Notes: generated from the sequence alone by a model not told the origin. Positions 17,428 through 25,763 are shown, counted from the stretch's first letter. The stretch is DNA of 64,000 nucleotides from Nitrospirillum viridazoti (GCF_007827975.1 NZ_VITT01000007.1); one strand, 5' to 3'. Translations and numbers: made by a program.

Positions 17428-19617
17428 TTAGAAGTTGGCGGACACCCTCACGCCATAGGTCCGGGGCGGGGCGTAGGAGCCGCTGCCGGCCAGGCGGTTG
17501 CCCGATCCATTGGTGTCGGGGTTGGCCACGACCAGCACGGCGTTGTTCTCCAGGTTGCGGACATAGGCCATGACCCGCCAGCGCCGGTCGGCGTCGTCAT
17601 AGGCCAGCGACAGGTTGGTCTTGGTGTAGGCCTTCTGCTCGGTGACGGCGAAGTTGCGGTAGTCCAGGTTCTGGTCACCAACATAGACGCTGTCGACGCG
17701 GGCCGTGATCATGGCGCCGGACGCCAGGTCCCACATATGCTGGTAGCCCAGGTTGATGGTCCATTCGGGCGACTTGGCCAGCGTGTTGCCGGTGTAGACG
17801 GCGGCGCTGCTGGGGTGGAAGACGTCGCCCGTGGCCAGGACAAAATCGGTGTAGCGGGCATGGATGTAGGAGACGCTGCCGTCCACCCGGTCGCTCTGGG
17901 TCAGCAGGGCGGCGCCCTCCACCTCCACGCCGTAGACCTCGGCCGTGCCGGCGTTGACCGTGACGGTGGACGCCTGGCCCGCCACCTGGCCGATCGCGCT
18001 GACCTGGAAGTCCTGATAGTCGTAATAGAAGCCGGTCAGGTTCAGCTGCAGCTTCTTGTCCATGAACTGGTTCTTCACGCCGACCTCATAGGCGGTCAGC
18101 TTTTCCGGCTGGTAGGGATTGTTGTTGGGCGGCTGACCGTCGCCATAGCCGCCGGCCTTGTAGCCCGTGCCGATGGAGGCGTAGAGCATGCTGTCCGGCG
18201 CCAGATCGTACTCCGCACCCACCTTCCAATTGGTGGAATGCCAGGTCAGGTCCGCGTCGTTGAGGTACAGGGGGGAACCGCCGACATAGGTATTGCCGAC
18301 AATGTGGCCGAAGGCCTCAGTGGCGCCGGTGCGGGCCTTGTTATCCTCGGTATAGCGCAGGCCGCCCGTCACCCGCAGACTGTCGATGATGCTGTAGGTC
18401 GCCTGGGCGAAGGCGGCCTTGGACTCCTCCGTCACCACCGGCTGGACGAAGGCAAGCGAGGTGATACCGGCGATGGGGTCCAGCGCGAACAGGACGTCGT
18501 TGTTTTCCTTGAAATAATAGAGGCCTGTCACCCACTTCAGCGGCCCATCGCTGTTGGCCAGGCGCAGTTCGTGCGACATCTGGTCCTCATCGGACCGGAA
18601 GATGGTGGAGGCGCAAAGCGCGCCGGAGGGGGCGGCGCAGGTGGAGCTTTGCGTGGAACCGCCATGGGTGTGGTCGGTGTCCGTGCGGTAGGCGCCGACA
18701 TAGGTCAGGGTGGCGAAGCCCAGATCCCAGTCCGTGGTCAGCGATACGCCCTTGTTGGTGTGGTTCAGGCTGCCGTCCGCCGACACCGGATAGGTGTAGG
18801 GCGAACCGAACTTGGCGTACTGGCCGATGGGGGCGGAGGCATAGCCCACGCCGCCCTCATGGAAGATGTCCACCGACAGCAGCGCCTTGAACGTTTCGCT
18901 GGGCGTCAACTGGACCTGCAGGCGGCCGGCCTGCGTATCCTCGTCATTGAAATTGCTGGAGCGGCCGTTGTTGGTGTAGCCGTCGTGTCGGCTGGTCTGG
19001 AAGGCGGCGCGCACGGCCAGCGTGTCGGTCAGCGGCACGTTCAGCATGCCGGAGGTCTGCAGGTTGTTGTAGTTGCCGTAATCCAGCGACGCGTTTCCCT
19101 CGAACTTGTCGGTGGGTCGCTTGGTGATGACGTTGATGCTGCCCGCGGTGGCGTTGCGGCCGTACAGCGTGCCCTGGGGACCGCGCAGCACCTCGATCCG
19201 GTCGATGTCGTAGAGCGCGCCGATGGCGGCGCGCGACCGGGCCATGTAGACGCCGTCGACGTTGAAGGCCACGGCGGGGTCCCCCACCTCGGTGTCGTTG
19301 GTGCTGCCGATGCCACGGATGGCGATCTGGACGGACCCGCTGCCGTTATTGCCCACCGCCAGGCCGGGCACCATGTTGTTCAGGTCGGTGGAGCTGGAAA
19401 CGCCGCGCTGCTGCAGGGTGTCGCCGGAAAAGGCGGTGATGGCGATGGGCGTCTTCTGTGTCGTTTCCTGCCGGCGTTCGGCGGTGACGACGATGTCCTC
19501 CAGCTGCTGGGACGCGGCCCCCGGAGAGGCGTTTTGCGGGGCGGCGGTCTGGGCCAGGCCCGGGGCGGTGATCAGGCTGGCCAGCGCGGTGGCGGCCAGC
19601 AGGGTGTGGGTACGCAT
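17428..19617 (-). CDS. TonB-dependent outer-membrane receptor
   Basis: Outer-membrane beta-barrel with N-terminal plug, importing its ligand with TonB/ExbBD energy. I take ATG 19617 (MRTHTLLAATALASLITAPGLA, a good signal peptide); ATG 19635 adds six residues and the open frame beyond is not signal-like. About 729 residues. The plug begins LEDIVVTAERRQETTQKTPIAI (TonB-box and plug start), followed by VLRGPQGTLYGRNATAGSINVITKRP. The barrel ends in YGVRVSANF with the C-terminal Phe expected of outer-membrane barrels. Lying between LacI and the glycosidases, it most likely imports an oligosaccharide; the barrel type also resembles siderophore receptors, so substrate is inferred from context. Confidence 0.93.
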   Translation of the reverse strand: MRTHTLLAATALASLITAPGLAQTAAPQNASPGAASQQLEDIVVTAERRQETTQKTPIAITAFSGDTLQQRGVSSSTDLNNMVPGLAVGNNGSGSVQIAIRGIGSTNDTEVGDPAVAFNVDGVYMARSRAAIGALYDIDRIEVLRGPQGTLYGRNATAGSINVITKRPTDKFEGNASLDYGNYNNLQTSGMLNVPLTDTLAVRAAFQTSRHDGYTNNGRSSNFNDEDTQAGRLQVQLTPSETFKALLSVDIFHEGGVGYASAPIGQYAKFGSPYTYPVSADGSLNHTNKGVSLTTDWDLGFATLTYVGAYRTDTDHTHGGSTQSSTCAAPSGALCASTIFRSDEDQMSHELRLANSDGPLKWVTGLYYFKENNDVLFALDPIAGITSLAFVQPVVTEESKAAFAQATYSIIDSLRVTGGLRYTEDNKARTGATEAFGHIVGNTYVGGSPLYLNDADLTWHSTNWKVGAEYDLAPDSMLYASIGTGYKAGGYGDGQPPNNNPYQPEKLTAYEVGVKNQFMDKKLQLNLTGFYYDYQDFQVSAIGQVAGQASTVTVNAGTAEVYGVEVEGAALLTQSDRVDGSVSYIHARYTDFVLATGDVFHPSSAAVYTGNTLAKSPEWTINLGYQHMWDLASGAMITARVDSVYVGDQNLDYRNFAVTEQKAYTKTNLSLAYDDADRRWRVMAYVRNLENNAVLVVANPDTNGSGNRLAGSGSYAPPRTYGVRVSANF

Positions 19618-20231
19618 CTCTCCCAATTCTCCCATTCTGCTTCTTTGTTCTTGTCGTCGTGAAGACAGTCCCCCGGCTTCTGTGCCGAGCCTCTTTCGGG
19701 CCTGCCTTGAGGATGAGCGGTCCCTGCCCCGGCCCCGGTCACCCAGGGCCAGGCCGCACCCAAGCGGGTGCCTAAGCCGGCAGGCTTTCATCGCGTTGTC
19801 GACGGCGCGGGGTGGCGGCTCGGGGCAAGGCCCCGCCATTCACCGCCGCCCCGTGGGCCGCGATGGCTCATATCCGATGATGTTTTTTAAAAGGGCGGCC
19901 GGCTTACCGGATGGCCCGGTCCTGGAACGCGCAAGCGTCACGCATGATCGTCTCTCCCGTTTGTTGGGCCCCGCCTTGTTGTTGTCCTTCGACCCTGGGA
20001 CTGAATGACAGCGCTGTCCCTGGTGCCGAAAAAATAAGGAGGCCTCGTTGGCCCTATTTTGTTATCATCCAGAACAACCCCACGCAAGAGGGTTTCTCAA
20101 AAACCGGCGGCAGGGACACGCCGTTTCAGCGCCGGACCGCCGCTGCCGGTTTCACGTACTATCTTTGCCGCCCGCCGATGCTATGATCCCGCCGCTTTCG
20201 GGAGGCGGGGCACAACCTCCGGAATGGCACG
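19618..20231. other. Divergent intergenic region, 614 bp, between receptor and LacI genes
   Basis: Control region for the receptor (minus) and regulator (plus). It contains the palindrome listed separately at 20006-20019 and an AT-richer patch near 20025-20065. No further gene is supported. Confidence 0.55.
20006..20019. promoter_or_regulatory. Candidate LacI-family operator
   Basis: GACAGCGCTGTC at 20007-20018 is a perfect 12-bp palindrome with the central CG typical of LacI/GalR operators; with flanks TGACAGCGCTGTCC it is one base short of a 14-bp dyad. It lies about 390 bp before the receptor start and 214 bp before the regulator start. Confidence 0.65.
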
Positions 20232-21317
20232 GTGCAGCGGTCTGGTCGGAGTTTCGGGGCGTTGAGCAAGGCCACCATTTACGATGTCGCCCGCGTGGCC
20301 AACGTCTCCATCAAGACGGTGTCCCGCGTCCTGAACGGGGAACCCAAGGCCAGCGCCGAAACGCGCGCCCGGGTGATGGAGGCGGCACGCAGCCTGAACT
20401 ACACGCCCAACCTGTCGGCCCGCGCCCTGTCGGGGTCGCGCAGCTTCCTGATCGCGGTGGTTTCCTCCGGCGGGGTGTCGGACAATGCCATGCTGTATTT
20501 CACCGAACTGCAAATGGGCGCCATCCAGGCCTGCCGCGCCGGCGGGTATCACCTGCTGACGGAGTACACCGACCTGGGCGTGTCCGATTATGGGGCCTTG
20601 ATGGAAACGCTGGTGTCCACCCTGCGGGTGGACGGCGTCATCCTGGTCCCGCCCTTGTGCGACGACCCCCAACTCCTGCGCCTGCTGGCGCAACGGGGGG
20701 TGATCTGCGTCCGCATCTCCCCCACCCAGGACGGCAGCACGGAGGAAAAGTGGGGCTGGGGCGTGGACATCGACAATTACCAGGCCGCCTTCCAGATGAC
20801 GCGCCTGCTGATGGACCTGGGACACCGCGATATCGCCTTCATCCAGGGGCATCCCCAGCACGCCGCGGCGGCCCAACGCGAGGCGGGCTACCGCGACGCC
20901 CTGTTCGACGGCGGCCCCATCCCCGAACGGCTGATCCAGCCGGGCCTGTTCACCTTCGACAGCGGCCTGCCCGCCGCCCGCGCCCTTCTTGGCCAGAAAC
21001 AGCGTCCCACCGCCATCTTCGCCGCCAACGACAGCATGGCCATGGCCGTCCTATCGGTCGCCTACAAGATGGGCATCCCCGTCCCCGGCGCGCTTTCGGT
21101 CGCGGGCATCGACGACCTGCCCGCGGCCAGCGTGGTGTGCCCGCCATTGACCACCGTGCGCCAGCCGGTGATGGAAATGGGCGCCGCCGCCGCGCGCTTC
21201 ATCATTGACCGCCGGGCAGGCCAAGTGGGCAGTTATCTGAAACAGATATTCGACCACAGCCTCGTGGTGCGGGAGTCGACCGCACCGCCGGCGAGAGCCG
21301 CCTCCCATTTTTCCTAG
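20232..21317 (+). CDS. LacI/GalR-family transcriptional regulator
   Basis: Sugar-responsive DNA-binding repressor. The N-terminal HTH is clear (ATIYDVARVANVSIKTVSRVLNG), followed by the hinge SLNYTPNLSARALSGS and a periplasmic-binding-like effector domain (PTAIFAANDSMAMAVLSVAYKMG, LSVAGIDDLPAAS). The GTG at 20232 gives 361 residues with GGAA about 9 nt upstream; a TTG at 20262 would begin just before the HTH and is a reasonable alternative. Divergent from the receptor gene, it is the obvious regulator of the carbohydrate locus. Confidence 0.93.
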   Translation: MQRSGRSFGALSKATIYDVARVANVSIKTVSRVLNGEPKASAETRARVMEAARSLNYTPNLSARALSGSRSFLIAVVSSGGVSDNAMLYFTELQMGAIQACRAGGYHLLTEYTDLGVSDYGALMETLVSTLRVDGVILVPPLCDDPQLLRLLAQRGVICVRISPTQDGSTEEKWGWGVDIDNYQAAFQMTRLLMDLGHRDIAFIQGHPQHAAAAQREAGYRDALFDGGPIPERLIQPGLFTFDSGLPAARALLGQKQRPTAIFAANDSMAMAVLSVAYKMGIPVPGALSVAGIDDLPAASVVCPPLTTVRQPVMEMGAAAARFIIDRRAGQVGSYLKQIFDHSLVVRESTAPPARAASHFS

Positions 21318-21397
21318 CCGCGTCCGGCTATTTCCGTTACAAACCGCGCCCCCATTTCAAAAATCCGATCCTTTCGGCCGTCGTTGGAGCGCGCACC

Positions 21398-22672
21398 ATG
21401 GGCTATTGCGGCCTGGACTTTGGAACGTCGAACAGCACTCTGGGCGTCGTCGAGGACGGCCAAGCCCGCCTGCTGCCGCTGGAGGGGGAAGAAACCACCC
21501 TGCCCAGCGCGCTGTTCTTCGACTTCGCCGCCAAGCGCGAGGAGTTCGGGCGCGCCGCCATTCAGATCTATGCCGAGGGGGCCGACGGCCGCCTGATGCG
21601 CTCGCTGAAGTCGGTGCTGGGCACCGACCTGATCGACATGGAAACCCAGCTGGACCGGCGGCGCATCCGCTTCCGCGACGTGCTGAAGACGCTGCTGACG
21701 GAAATCAAGCGCCGGGCGGAGGAGCGGGCCGGCGGTCCCTTGACCCAGGTGGTGCACGGCCGCCCCGTGCATTTCGTAGACGGTGACGACGCGGCCGACC
21801 GCCGGGCGGAAACGGCCCTGGCGGAGATCGCGCGCGATATCGGCTACACCGACATCTCCTTCCAGTTCGAGCCTATCGCCGCCGCCCTGGATTACGAGCG
21901 CCAGGTGAACGCGGAAGAGATCGCGCTGATCGCCGACATCGGCGGCGGCACCTCCGACTTTTCCATCGTGCGCATCGGACCGGACCGGCGGGAGGCCGCT
22001 GATCGGGGCCAGGACATCCTGGCCAGCACCGGCGTGCGCATCGGCGGCACCGACTTCGACCGCCTGCTGTCGCTGCACGGCGTCATGCCGCACCTGGGCT
22101 ACCAATCGCCGATGAAGCGCGCCGGCCTGCTGGCGCCCAACAGCTATTTCAACGACTTGGCCACCTGGTCCAAGATCAACTTCCTCTACGCCCCCAAGGT
22201 GATGGCGGAGCTGCGCCAGGTGCTGCGCGAGTCCGCGAAGCCCGACCTGATTGGCCGGCTGATCCATGTGGTGGAGGAGCACCTGGGCCACCGCGTTGCC
22301 ATGACGGTGGAGCGCACCAAGATCCGCCTCAGCGCCACGGCGGCCCAGCCGGGTGGTTCCGACCTGGTGGTGGACATCCCGTTCGACTTCATCGAGCGCG
22401 GACTGACGATCCCCTTCACCGTGCCCGGCTTCGCCACCGCCACCACGCCGCTGACCGACGGCATCGCCGGCATGATCCGCAAGGCGCTGGGCGACAGCGG
22501 CCTCACGCGGGACAAGATCGACGCCGTGTTCCTGACCGGCGGGTCCACCCTGCTGCCCAATGTGCGTGCCAGCATCCTGGCGGAATTGCCGGAGGCCCGG
22601 GTGGTCGAGGGCGACAAGTTTGGCTCGGTCGGCCTGGGCCTGACGCTGGAGGCCCACCGGCGCTATCGCTGA
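21398..22672 (+). CDS. Hsp70-family chaperone-like protein (YegD type)
   Basis: An actin/Hsp70-fold ATPase of 424 residues: phosphate-1 motif GLDFGTSNSTLGVV at the N-terminus, phosphate-2 IADIGGGTSDFSIV near residue 183, and adenosine motif VFLTGGSTLLPNVR near residue 380. There is essentially only the nucleotide-binding domain; the classical peptide-binding domain and lid are absent, as in E. coli YegD. It stands alone between the LacI gene and the stress cluster and ends at a strong terminator. Client and partner proteins are unknown. Confidence 0.88.
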   Translation: MGYCGLDFGTSNSTLGVVEDGQARLLPLEGEETTLPSALFFDFAAKREEFGRAAIQIYAEGADGRLMRSLKSVLGTDLIDMETQLDRRRIRFRDVLKTLLTEIKRRAEERAGGPLTQVVHGRPVHFVDGDDAADRRAETALAEIARDIGYTDISFQFEPIAAALDYERQVNAEEIALIADIGGGTSDFSIVRIGPDRREAADRGQDILASTGVRIGGTDFDRLLSLHGVMPHLGYQSPMKRAGLLAPNSYFNDLATWSKINFLYAPKVMAELRQVLRESAKPDLIGRLIHVVEEHLGHRVAMTVERTKIRLSATAAQPGGSDLVVDIPFDFIERGLTIPFTVPGFATATTPLTDGIAGMIRKALGDSGLTRDKIDAVFLTGGSTLLPNVRASILAELPEARVVEGDKFGSVGLGLTLEAHRRYR

Positions 22673-22682
22673 GGCGGGCAGA

Positions 22683-22718
22683 AAAACACCCGCCGGCGGT
22701 GTCGCGGGCGGGTGTTTT
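22683..22718. terminator. Bidirectional rho-independent terminator
   Basis: A 12-bp stem (22683-22694 with 22707-22718), 12-nt loop, four A at one side and four T at the other. It serves the Hsp70 gene (+) and probably the entericidin gene (-), which converge here. Confidence 0.88.
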
Positions 22719-22743
22719 CCTGCGGCTGCACGGGAACGCCGTA

Positions 22744-22893
22744 TTACGGCGTGTCCTTGCGGGCCTCCTTGCTGATGGTATGGCCGGTGGCGGAGATATC
22801 CTCGCCGGCGCCCTCGGTGGTATGGCAGGCGCTGACCAGCGCCCCCATGCCCAGCATGGACAAAAGAACAAGCGCGCGGAGTTTCGTAGTCAT
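22744..22893 (-). CDS. Entericidin-family small lipoprotein
   Basis: A 49-residue lipoprotein: hydrophobic signal LRALVLLSMLGMGALVSAC with a lipobox Cys (residue 23), then HTTEGAGEDISATGHTISKEA, the conserved entericidin segment. AAGGAGG lies 8 nt upstream of the ATG. E. coli EcnB is a stress-induced bacteriolytic lipoprotein paired with an EcnA antidote; no second entericidin is adjacent here. It sits at the 3' end of a run of minus-strand stress genes. Confidence 0.85.
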   Translation of the reverse strand: MTTKLRALVLLSMLGMGALVSACHTTEGAGEDISATGHTISKEARKDTP

Positions 22894-22925
22894 CGTGGCC
22901 CTCCTTGATGGGCTAGGGGTTGCAT

Positions 22926-23390
22926 TCACTTGCGGTCGGCGCGACTGCCGGGGCTTCCGACAATCAATCCGGCCACCACGGCGGCCAGCAAGGCTGGCAC
23001 CTTGTGTTTGACCACCAGGCGCTGGGCTTCGGTCAGCAGCACCTCGGGGTCCAAATCCAGGGCGGGATGCACCGCCGGCGGGGCCGGCGGCTCTCGCCGG
23101 CTGACCAGCAGCCGCATCACCAGCAGCAGCACCAGGCACAGCACGATCAGGGCCAGCGCCACCAGCGCAGGCGTCCAGACCGGCCCCATCTGCGGTTCCA
23201 GCCCGGCCCACAGCGCGGCGCAGAGCAGGCCCACCGCGGCGATGACCGCCAGCATGGCCATCACGCCGGTAATGACGACGGTGACGACACCGTCGACCAG
23301 CGGCGCCGGAGAGGACCGGTGCACCGGACCAAAGGGAATGACCCCGAGTTGCGACAAGGCCATAACGGCCAGCTTGGTCCAGCCTTCCAT
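22926..23390 (-). CDS. Membrane protein of the YqjE/holin-III-like type
   Basis: A 154-residue inner-membrane protein: two adjacent hydrophobic helices (VDGVVTVVITGVMAMLAVIA to LLCAALWAGL, then ALVALALIVLCLVLLLVMRLL), a Pro-rich linker, and a final small hydrophobic segment VPALLAAVVAGLIVG. AAGGGGG lies 7 nt before ATG 23390; a GTG at 23393 is adjacent. Position next to a YqjD/DUF883 gene mirrors the E. coli yqjD-yqjE arrangement, where YqjE belongs to a holin-like superfamily. Family membership rests on topology and neighbour, not on a strong motif. It is not evidence of a prophage. Confidence 0.65.
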   Translation of the reverse strand: MEGWTKLAVMALSQLGVIPFGPVHRSSPAPLVDGVVTVVITGVMAMLAVIAAVGLLCAALWAGLEPQMGPVWTPALVALALIVLCLVLLLVMRLLVSRREPPAPPAVHPALDLDPEVLLTEAQRLVVKHKVPALLAAVVAGLIVGSPGSRADRK

Positions 23391-23440
23391 CACCGGTCCC
23401 CCTTATGCGGCGCTTATGATCCAACCACGCCCGCCCCGCC

Positions 23441-23686
23441 TCAGCGGGACAGCAGGCGGCTGGCGATGAAACCGGCGGAGAAGGCCAGCAACAGGCTGGT
23501 GATGGGCTGCGCCTCCACCTGGGTGCCCACGGCCTTGGCGGCCGCCTCGCCCTTGGCCGCCAGCGTCTTGTAGAGGTCGCTGGCCTCCGCCTTGATGGCG
23601 TTGGACAAGTGGTCGGCGTCCTCCCGCGCGGCATCGCGCACGGTACGGGCGGCGGTGGCGGCGGCGTCGATGGTTTCGCTCTTCAT
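23441..23686 (-). CDS. YqjD/DUF883-family membrane-anchored protein
   Basis: An 81-residue protein with a long amphipathic Ala/Asp/Lys helix (TVRDAAREDADHLSNAIKAE, LYKTLAAKGEAAAKAVG) and a C-terminal membrane anchor PITSLLLAFSAGFIASRLLSR, the standard DUF883 plan. In E. coli, YqjD, ElaB and YgaM are stationary-phase, inner-membrane, ribosome-associated proteins. GAAGGAGAAGG precedes the ATG. It lies 50 nt upstream of the YqjE-like gene on the same strand, so they are likely co-transcribed. Confidence 0.82.
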   Translation of the reverse strand: MKSETIDAAATAARTVRDAAREDADHLSNAIKAEASDLYKTLAAKGEAAAKAVGTQVEAQPITSLLLAFSAGFIASRLLSR

Positions 23687-23804
23687 CGTCCTTCTCCTTC
23701 GTCGGTTGGGGGCGCCGACCCGTTGGGTATCGGCATGGCCCCCGCAGATTGGCGGGCCCGCTCAAGCAAAGGGGCCCGCCGGATCTGGTGTCACGCGCCG
23801 CCGG

Positions 23805-24287
23805 TCAGCGGCGTTCCAGCGCGTGTTTAAGGGTGCTCATCTGGTCGTGGTCGGCCTTGATGCTGTCGTAGCAGGTGGCGACCACTTCGCGGGCCGGCAT
23901 GGGCAGATCGCCCTGCAGCGCCCTCTCAAAGCTGGTCTTGATGTCATCCTCGCCCGCCTCGACGGCGGCGACGACGCTCTGGTCGCTGCCGGTGACGGCA
24001 TTCTTCAGGTTGACGAACATGCGGCGGGCGGCGCCCAGCACCGTGCCGTCCGTTTCCGGCTGGCCGCCCAGGCTGATGACCTCGGCCTGCAGGGCGGTGG
24101 TCAGCTGCCGGCGCTGGCGGGCACGGGTGGCGAACAGCGTCTTGAAGCTGTCGTTGGTCGCCTCTTCCGCGGCGTCCTTATAGCCAAGGGCGCTGTCCAG
24201 GGTCTTCTCGATCAAGTCATTCAACACCTTGACGGAGTGCTCCGTGGCGGCGGGGGGGACGCTGGGGGGAACCGTGGGCGGGATCAT
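23805..24287 (-). CDS. PA2169-family four-helix-bundle protein (DUF2383)
   Basis: A 160-residue, largely alpha-helical protein of the ferritin-like PA2169 family. Family features are VLNDLIEKTLDSALGYKDAAEEA at the N-terminus, TRARQRRQLTTALQAEVISLGG in the middle and EAGEDDIKTSFERALQ with CYDSIKADHDQMSTLKHA at the end, where Glu/His pairs could bind metal. Relatives are stress-induced; biochemical function is not established. It lies 118 bp upstream of the DUF883 gene and is preceded by an AT-rich control region. Confidence 0.85.
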   Translation of the reverse strand: MIPPTVPPSVPPAATEHSVKVLNDLIEKTLDSALGYKDAAEEATNDSFKTLFATRARQRRQLTTALQAEVISLGGQPETDGTVLGAARRMFVNLKNAVTGSDQSVVAAVEAGEDDIKTSFERALQGDLPMPAREVVATCYDSIKADHDQMSTLKHALERR

Positions 24288-24591
24288 GGTCTGCTCCTCT
24301 CCTTGAATGATTACCGTGTCGGGGTCGTATTATTTGTCCCGACCGCAAATAAACAAACTCCACATAAGGACTGTTTCATAGAAATTGTTTGCTATATCTT
24401 TATCAATAAATTTAGCCAGCTATTCATAGTATATAATGTTTGCCTAAGCTTTGAGGCGGATCAATTATTGGAAGACCTTCCGCCTAGATCGGACGCGTCA
24501 GCGTTCGTCCATGGGCATACCCCGACGCGACCCGAACATGTCCGGGTGAGGTGGAGCGGCACGCCGCCCCACCCCTTTCGGCGAACAACCG
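24288..24591. other. AT-rich intergenic region, 304 bp
   Basis: Lies upstream of the PA2169-family gene. Bases 24300-24480 are strikingly AT-rich for this genome (many TATA/AAATA runs), consistent with a promoter region or silenced segment. An imperfect site GTCGGG-14 nt-CCCGAC (24318-24343) sits about 30 nt before the ATG. No gene is supported. Confidence 0.5.
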
Positions 24592-25338
24592 TCAGCGTAT
24601 GGTCGCCAGGTTCTTGCGCAGGCCGTCGGCGTCGGCATTCTTGACGCTGCGGGCCGAGACGATGGCCGACACCGATTCCGGCTTGCCGTAATAGGCCTCG
24701 TTCCAGCTGTCGCGCGGCTTCAGGACCGAGCCGTTGAGCGTCAGGCCGGCATAGGCGCCACTGGCCGAGGACCAGACGATGATGTCGCCACTCATCGAAG
24801 TGCCGGTGGCGGCCTCGGCGGTGGAGCCCAAGGTCACCACGGCCAGGCCCGCCTGGGCCCCGATCTTGAATTCATCCTGCAGGACGGACGACAGGGCCTT
24901 GTCGCTCATGATGAACAGGACCAGCTCCGCCTGCTCCACGCCGATCTGCAGGCCGAAGGAGGCCGAGCCCAGGGTGTAGAAGGCGGGATAGCTGAATTCG
25001 CCGTTGGGGCCCCGGGTCAGCAGCACGGCGTCGCCGCCCTCGCCGCCCACGAAGAAGCCGCCCTTGATCAGCTGCGGCACGATCAGCACGCCCTTGGCGC
25101 GCTTCATCAACTCACGGGCGTTACCGAATTCCTTGTCCTTGCGCAAATCGTCAACGGTGACGCGTGCCCGCTCCACCAGGTTGCTCTGGTCGGTGCCATG
25201 CGTGGCGACGGCGGCCAGCGCGTGCGGCGCGGTCGCGGTCATGGCGCCGAAAACCATCAGGGCCGACAGGGCGGCGGGAATGACTCGGGACTGCAGGGAC
25301 GGCTTCGCCGCCGTCGAGATGTGCGACACAGGCATCAT
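24592..25338 (-). CDS. SYLF-domain (Ysc84-like) lipid-binding protein, exported
   Basis: A 248-residue protein from ATG 25338 with GGAG 5 nt upstream; a signal-like segment (VIPAALSALMVFGAMTATAPHALA) precedes the SYLF domain. The domain shows ELMKRAKGVLIVPQLIKGGFFVGGEGG, FSYPAFYTLGSASFGLQIG, and VLQDEFKIGAQAGLAVVTLGSTAEAATGTS, as in Ysc84/SH3YL1 relatives that bind phosphoinositides in eukaryotes. In bacteria such proteins are exported and often linked with envelope stress; the role is unclear. It belongs to the minus-strand stress cluster. Confidence 0.88.
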   Translation of the reverse strand: MMPVSHISTAAKPSLQSRVIPAALSALMVFGAMTATAPHALAAVATHGTDQSNLVERARVTVDDLRKDKEFGNARELMKRAKGVLIVPQLIKGGFFVGGEGGDAVLLTRGPNGEFSYPAFYTLGSASFGLQIGVEQAELVLFIMSDKALSSVLQDEFKIGAQAGLAVVTLGSTAEAATGTSMSGDIIVWSSASGAYAGLTLNGSVLKPRDSWNEAYYGKPESVSAIVSARSVKNADADGLRKNLATIR

Positions 25339-25417
25339 GGTCACTCCGTTATTGGGCCGGCCGGATGTACCGGCCAAGCCATCGCCGCTGAGGGTCCAGC
25401 CGGCGGGAAGGGTGGAT

Positions 25418-25442
25418 GGGAACGGCCGGACGGGCCGTTCCC
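25418..25442 (-). other. Hairpin in the CsbD-SYLF gap
   Basis: GGGAACGGCC (25418-25427) and GGCCGTTCCC (25433-25442), 10-bp perfect stem, 5-nt loop. It lies about 80 nt before the SYLF ATG, so it could sit in that gene's leader. Confidence 0.5.
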
Positions 25443-25479
25443 TTTGCTGTTTCAAAGCACTCGCCAATAAGGTCAGGGA

Positions 25480-25522
25480 CCCCGCCGCAGTGCGGGGGGG
25501 TGACGGCGTTCACGCCGTCACC
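25480..25522. other. Two adjacent hairpins after the CsbD gene
   Basis: First: CCCCGC/GCGGGG, 6-bp stem (25480-25485, 25492-25497). Second: GGTGACGGCG (25499-25508) and CGCCGTCACC (25513-25522), a perfect 10-bp stem with loop TTCA. They start 40 nt past the CsbD stop; no T-run follows, so termination would be atypical. Confidence 0.5.
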
Positions 25523-25562
25523 GGTCCAGCGGCGGGCACAACGGCAGACCACCGCCGCCCTA

Positions 25563-25763
25563 TCAGTCCAGGGCTTTCTTGGCAGTGTCCTTCAGGGCCT
25601 TGCCGGCTTCCTGGATCTTGCCGGCGGCGTTCTGGGCGTGGCCTTCGACCTTCTTGGCCTTGCCTTCCGCCGCCATCTGGCCGTCACCGATGACCTTGCC
25701 GGCCGCTTCCTTCACGGCGCCACCGGCGATCTTGGCATTACCCTCGATACGGTTCTTGTTCAT
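25563..25763 (-). CDS. CsbD-family general stress protein
   Basis: A 66-residue, highly charged, helical protein starting MNKNRIEGNAKIAGGAVKEA with GAGGAAG 6 nt upstream. The tandem motif A-x-G-K/A-V-x-G (GNAKIAGGAVKEAAGKVIGD, EGKAKKVEGHAQNAAGKIQE) defines CsbD, first described as a sigma-B-dependent stress protein in Bacillus. Function is unknown; widely induced by osmotic and envelope stress. First gene of the minus-strand part of the stress cluster. Confidence 0.9.
   Translation of the reverse strand: MNKNRIEGNAKIAGGAVKEAAGKVIGDGQMAAEGKAKKVEGHAQNAAGKIQEAGKALKDTAKKALD

Noticed and set aside
17224..19662. An 812-codon open frame antisense to the TonB-dependent receptor gene
   Set aside because: Composition of an antisense shadow; the receptor on the minus strand has plug, barrel and signal peptide.
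22744..22893. Entericidin as half of a toxin-antitoxin pair
   Set aside because: No second entericidin or antitoxin-like frame is adjacent; single entericidin genes are common in this class.
22926..23390. Holin-like membrane protein as a sign of a prophage
   Set aside because: No endolysin, capsid, tail or integrase gene nearby; its neighbour is YqjD-like, so it is better read as YqjE-like.
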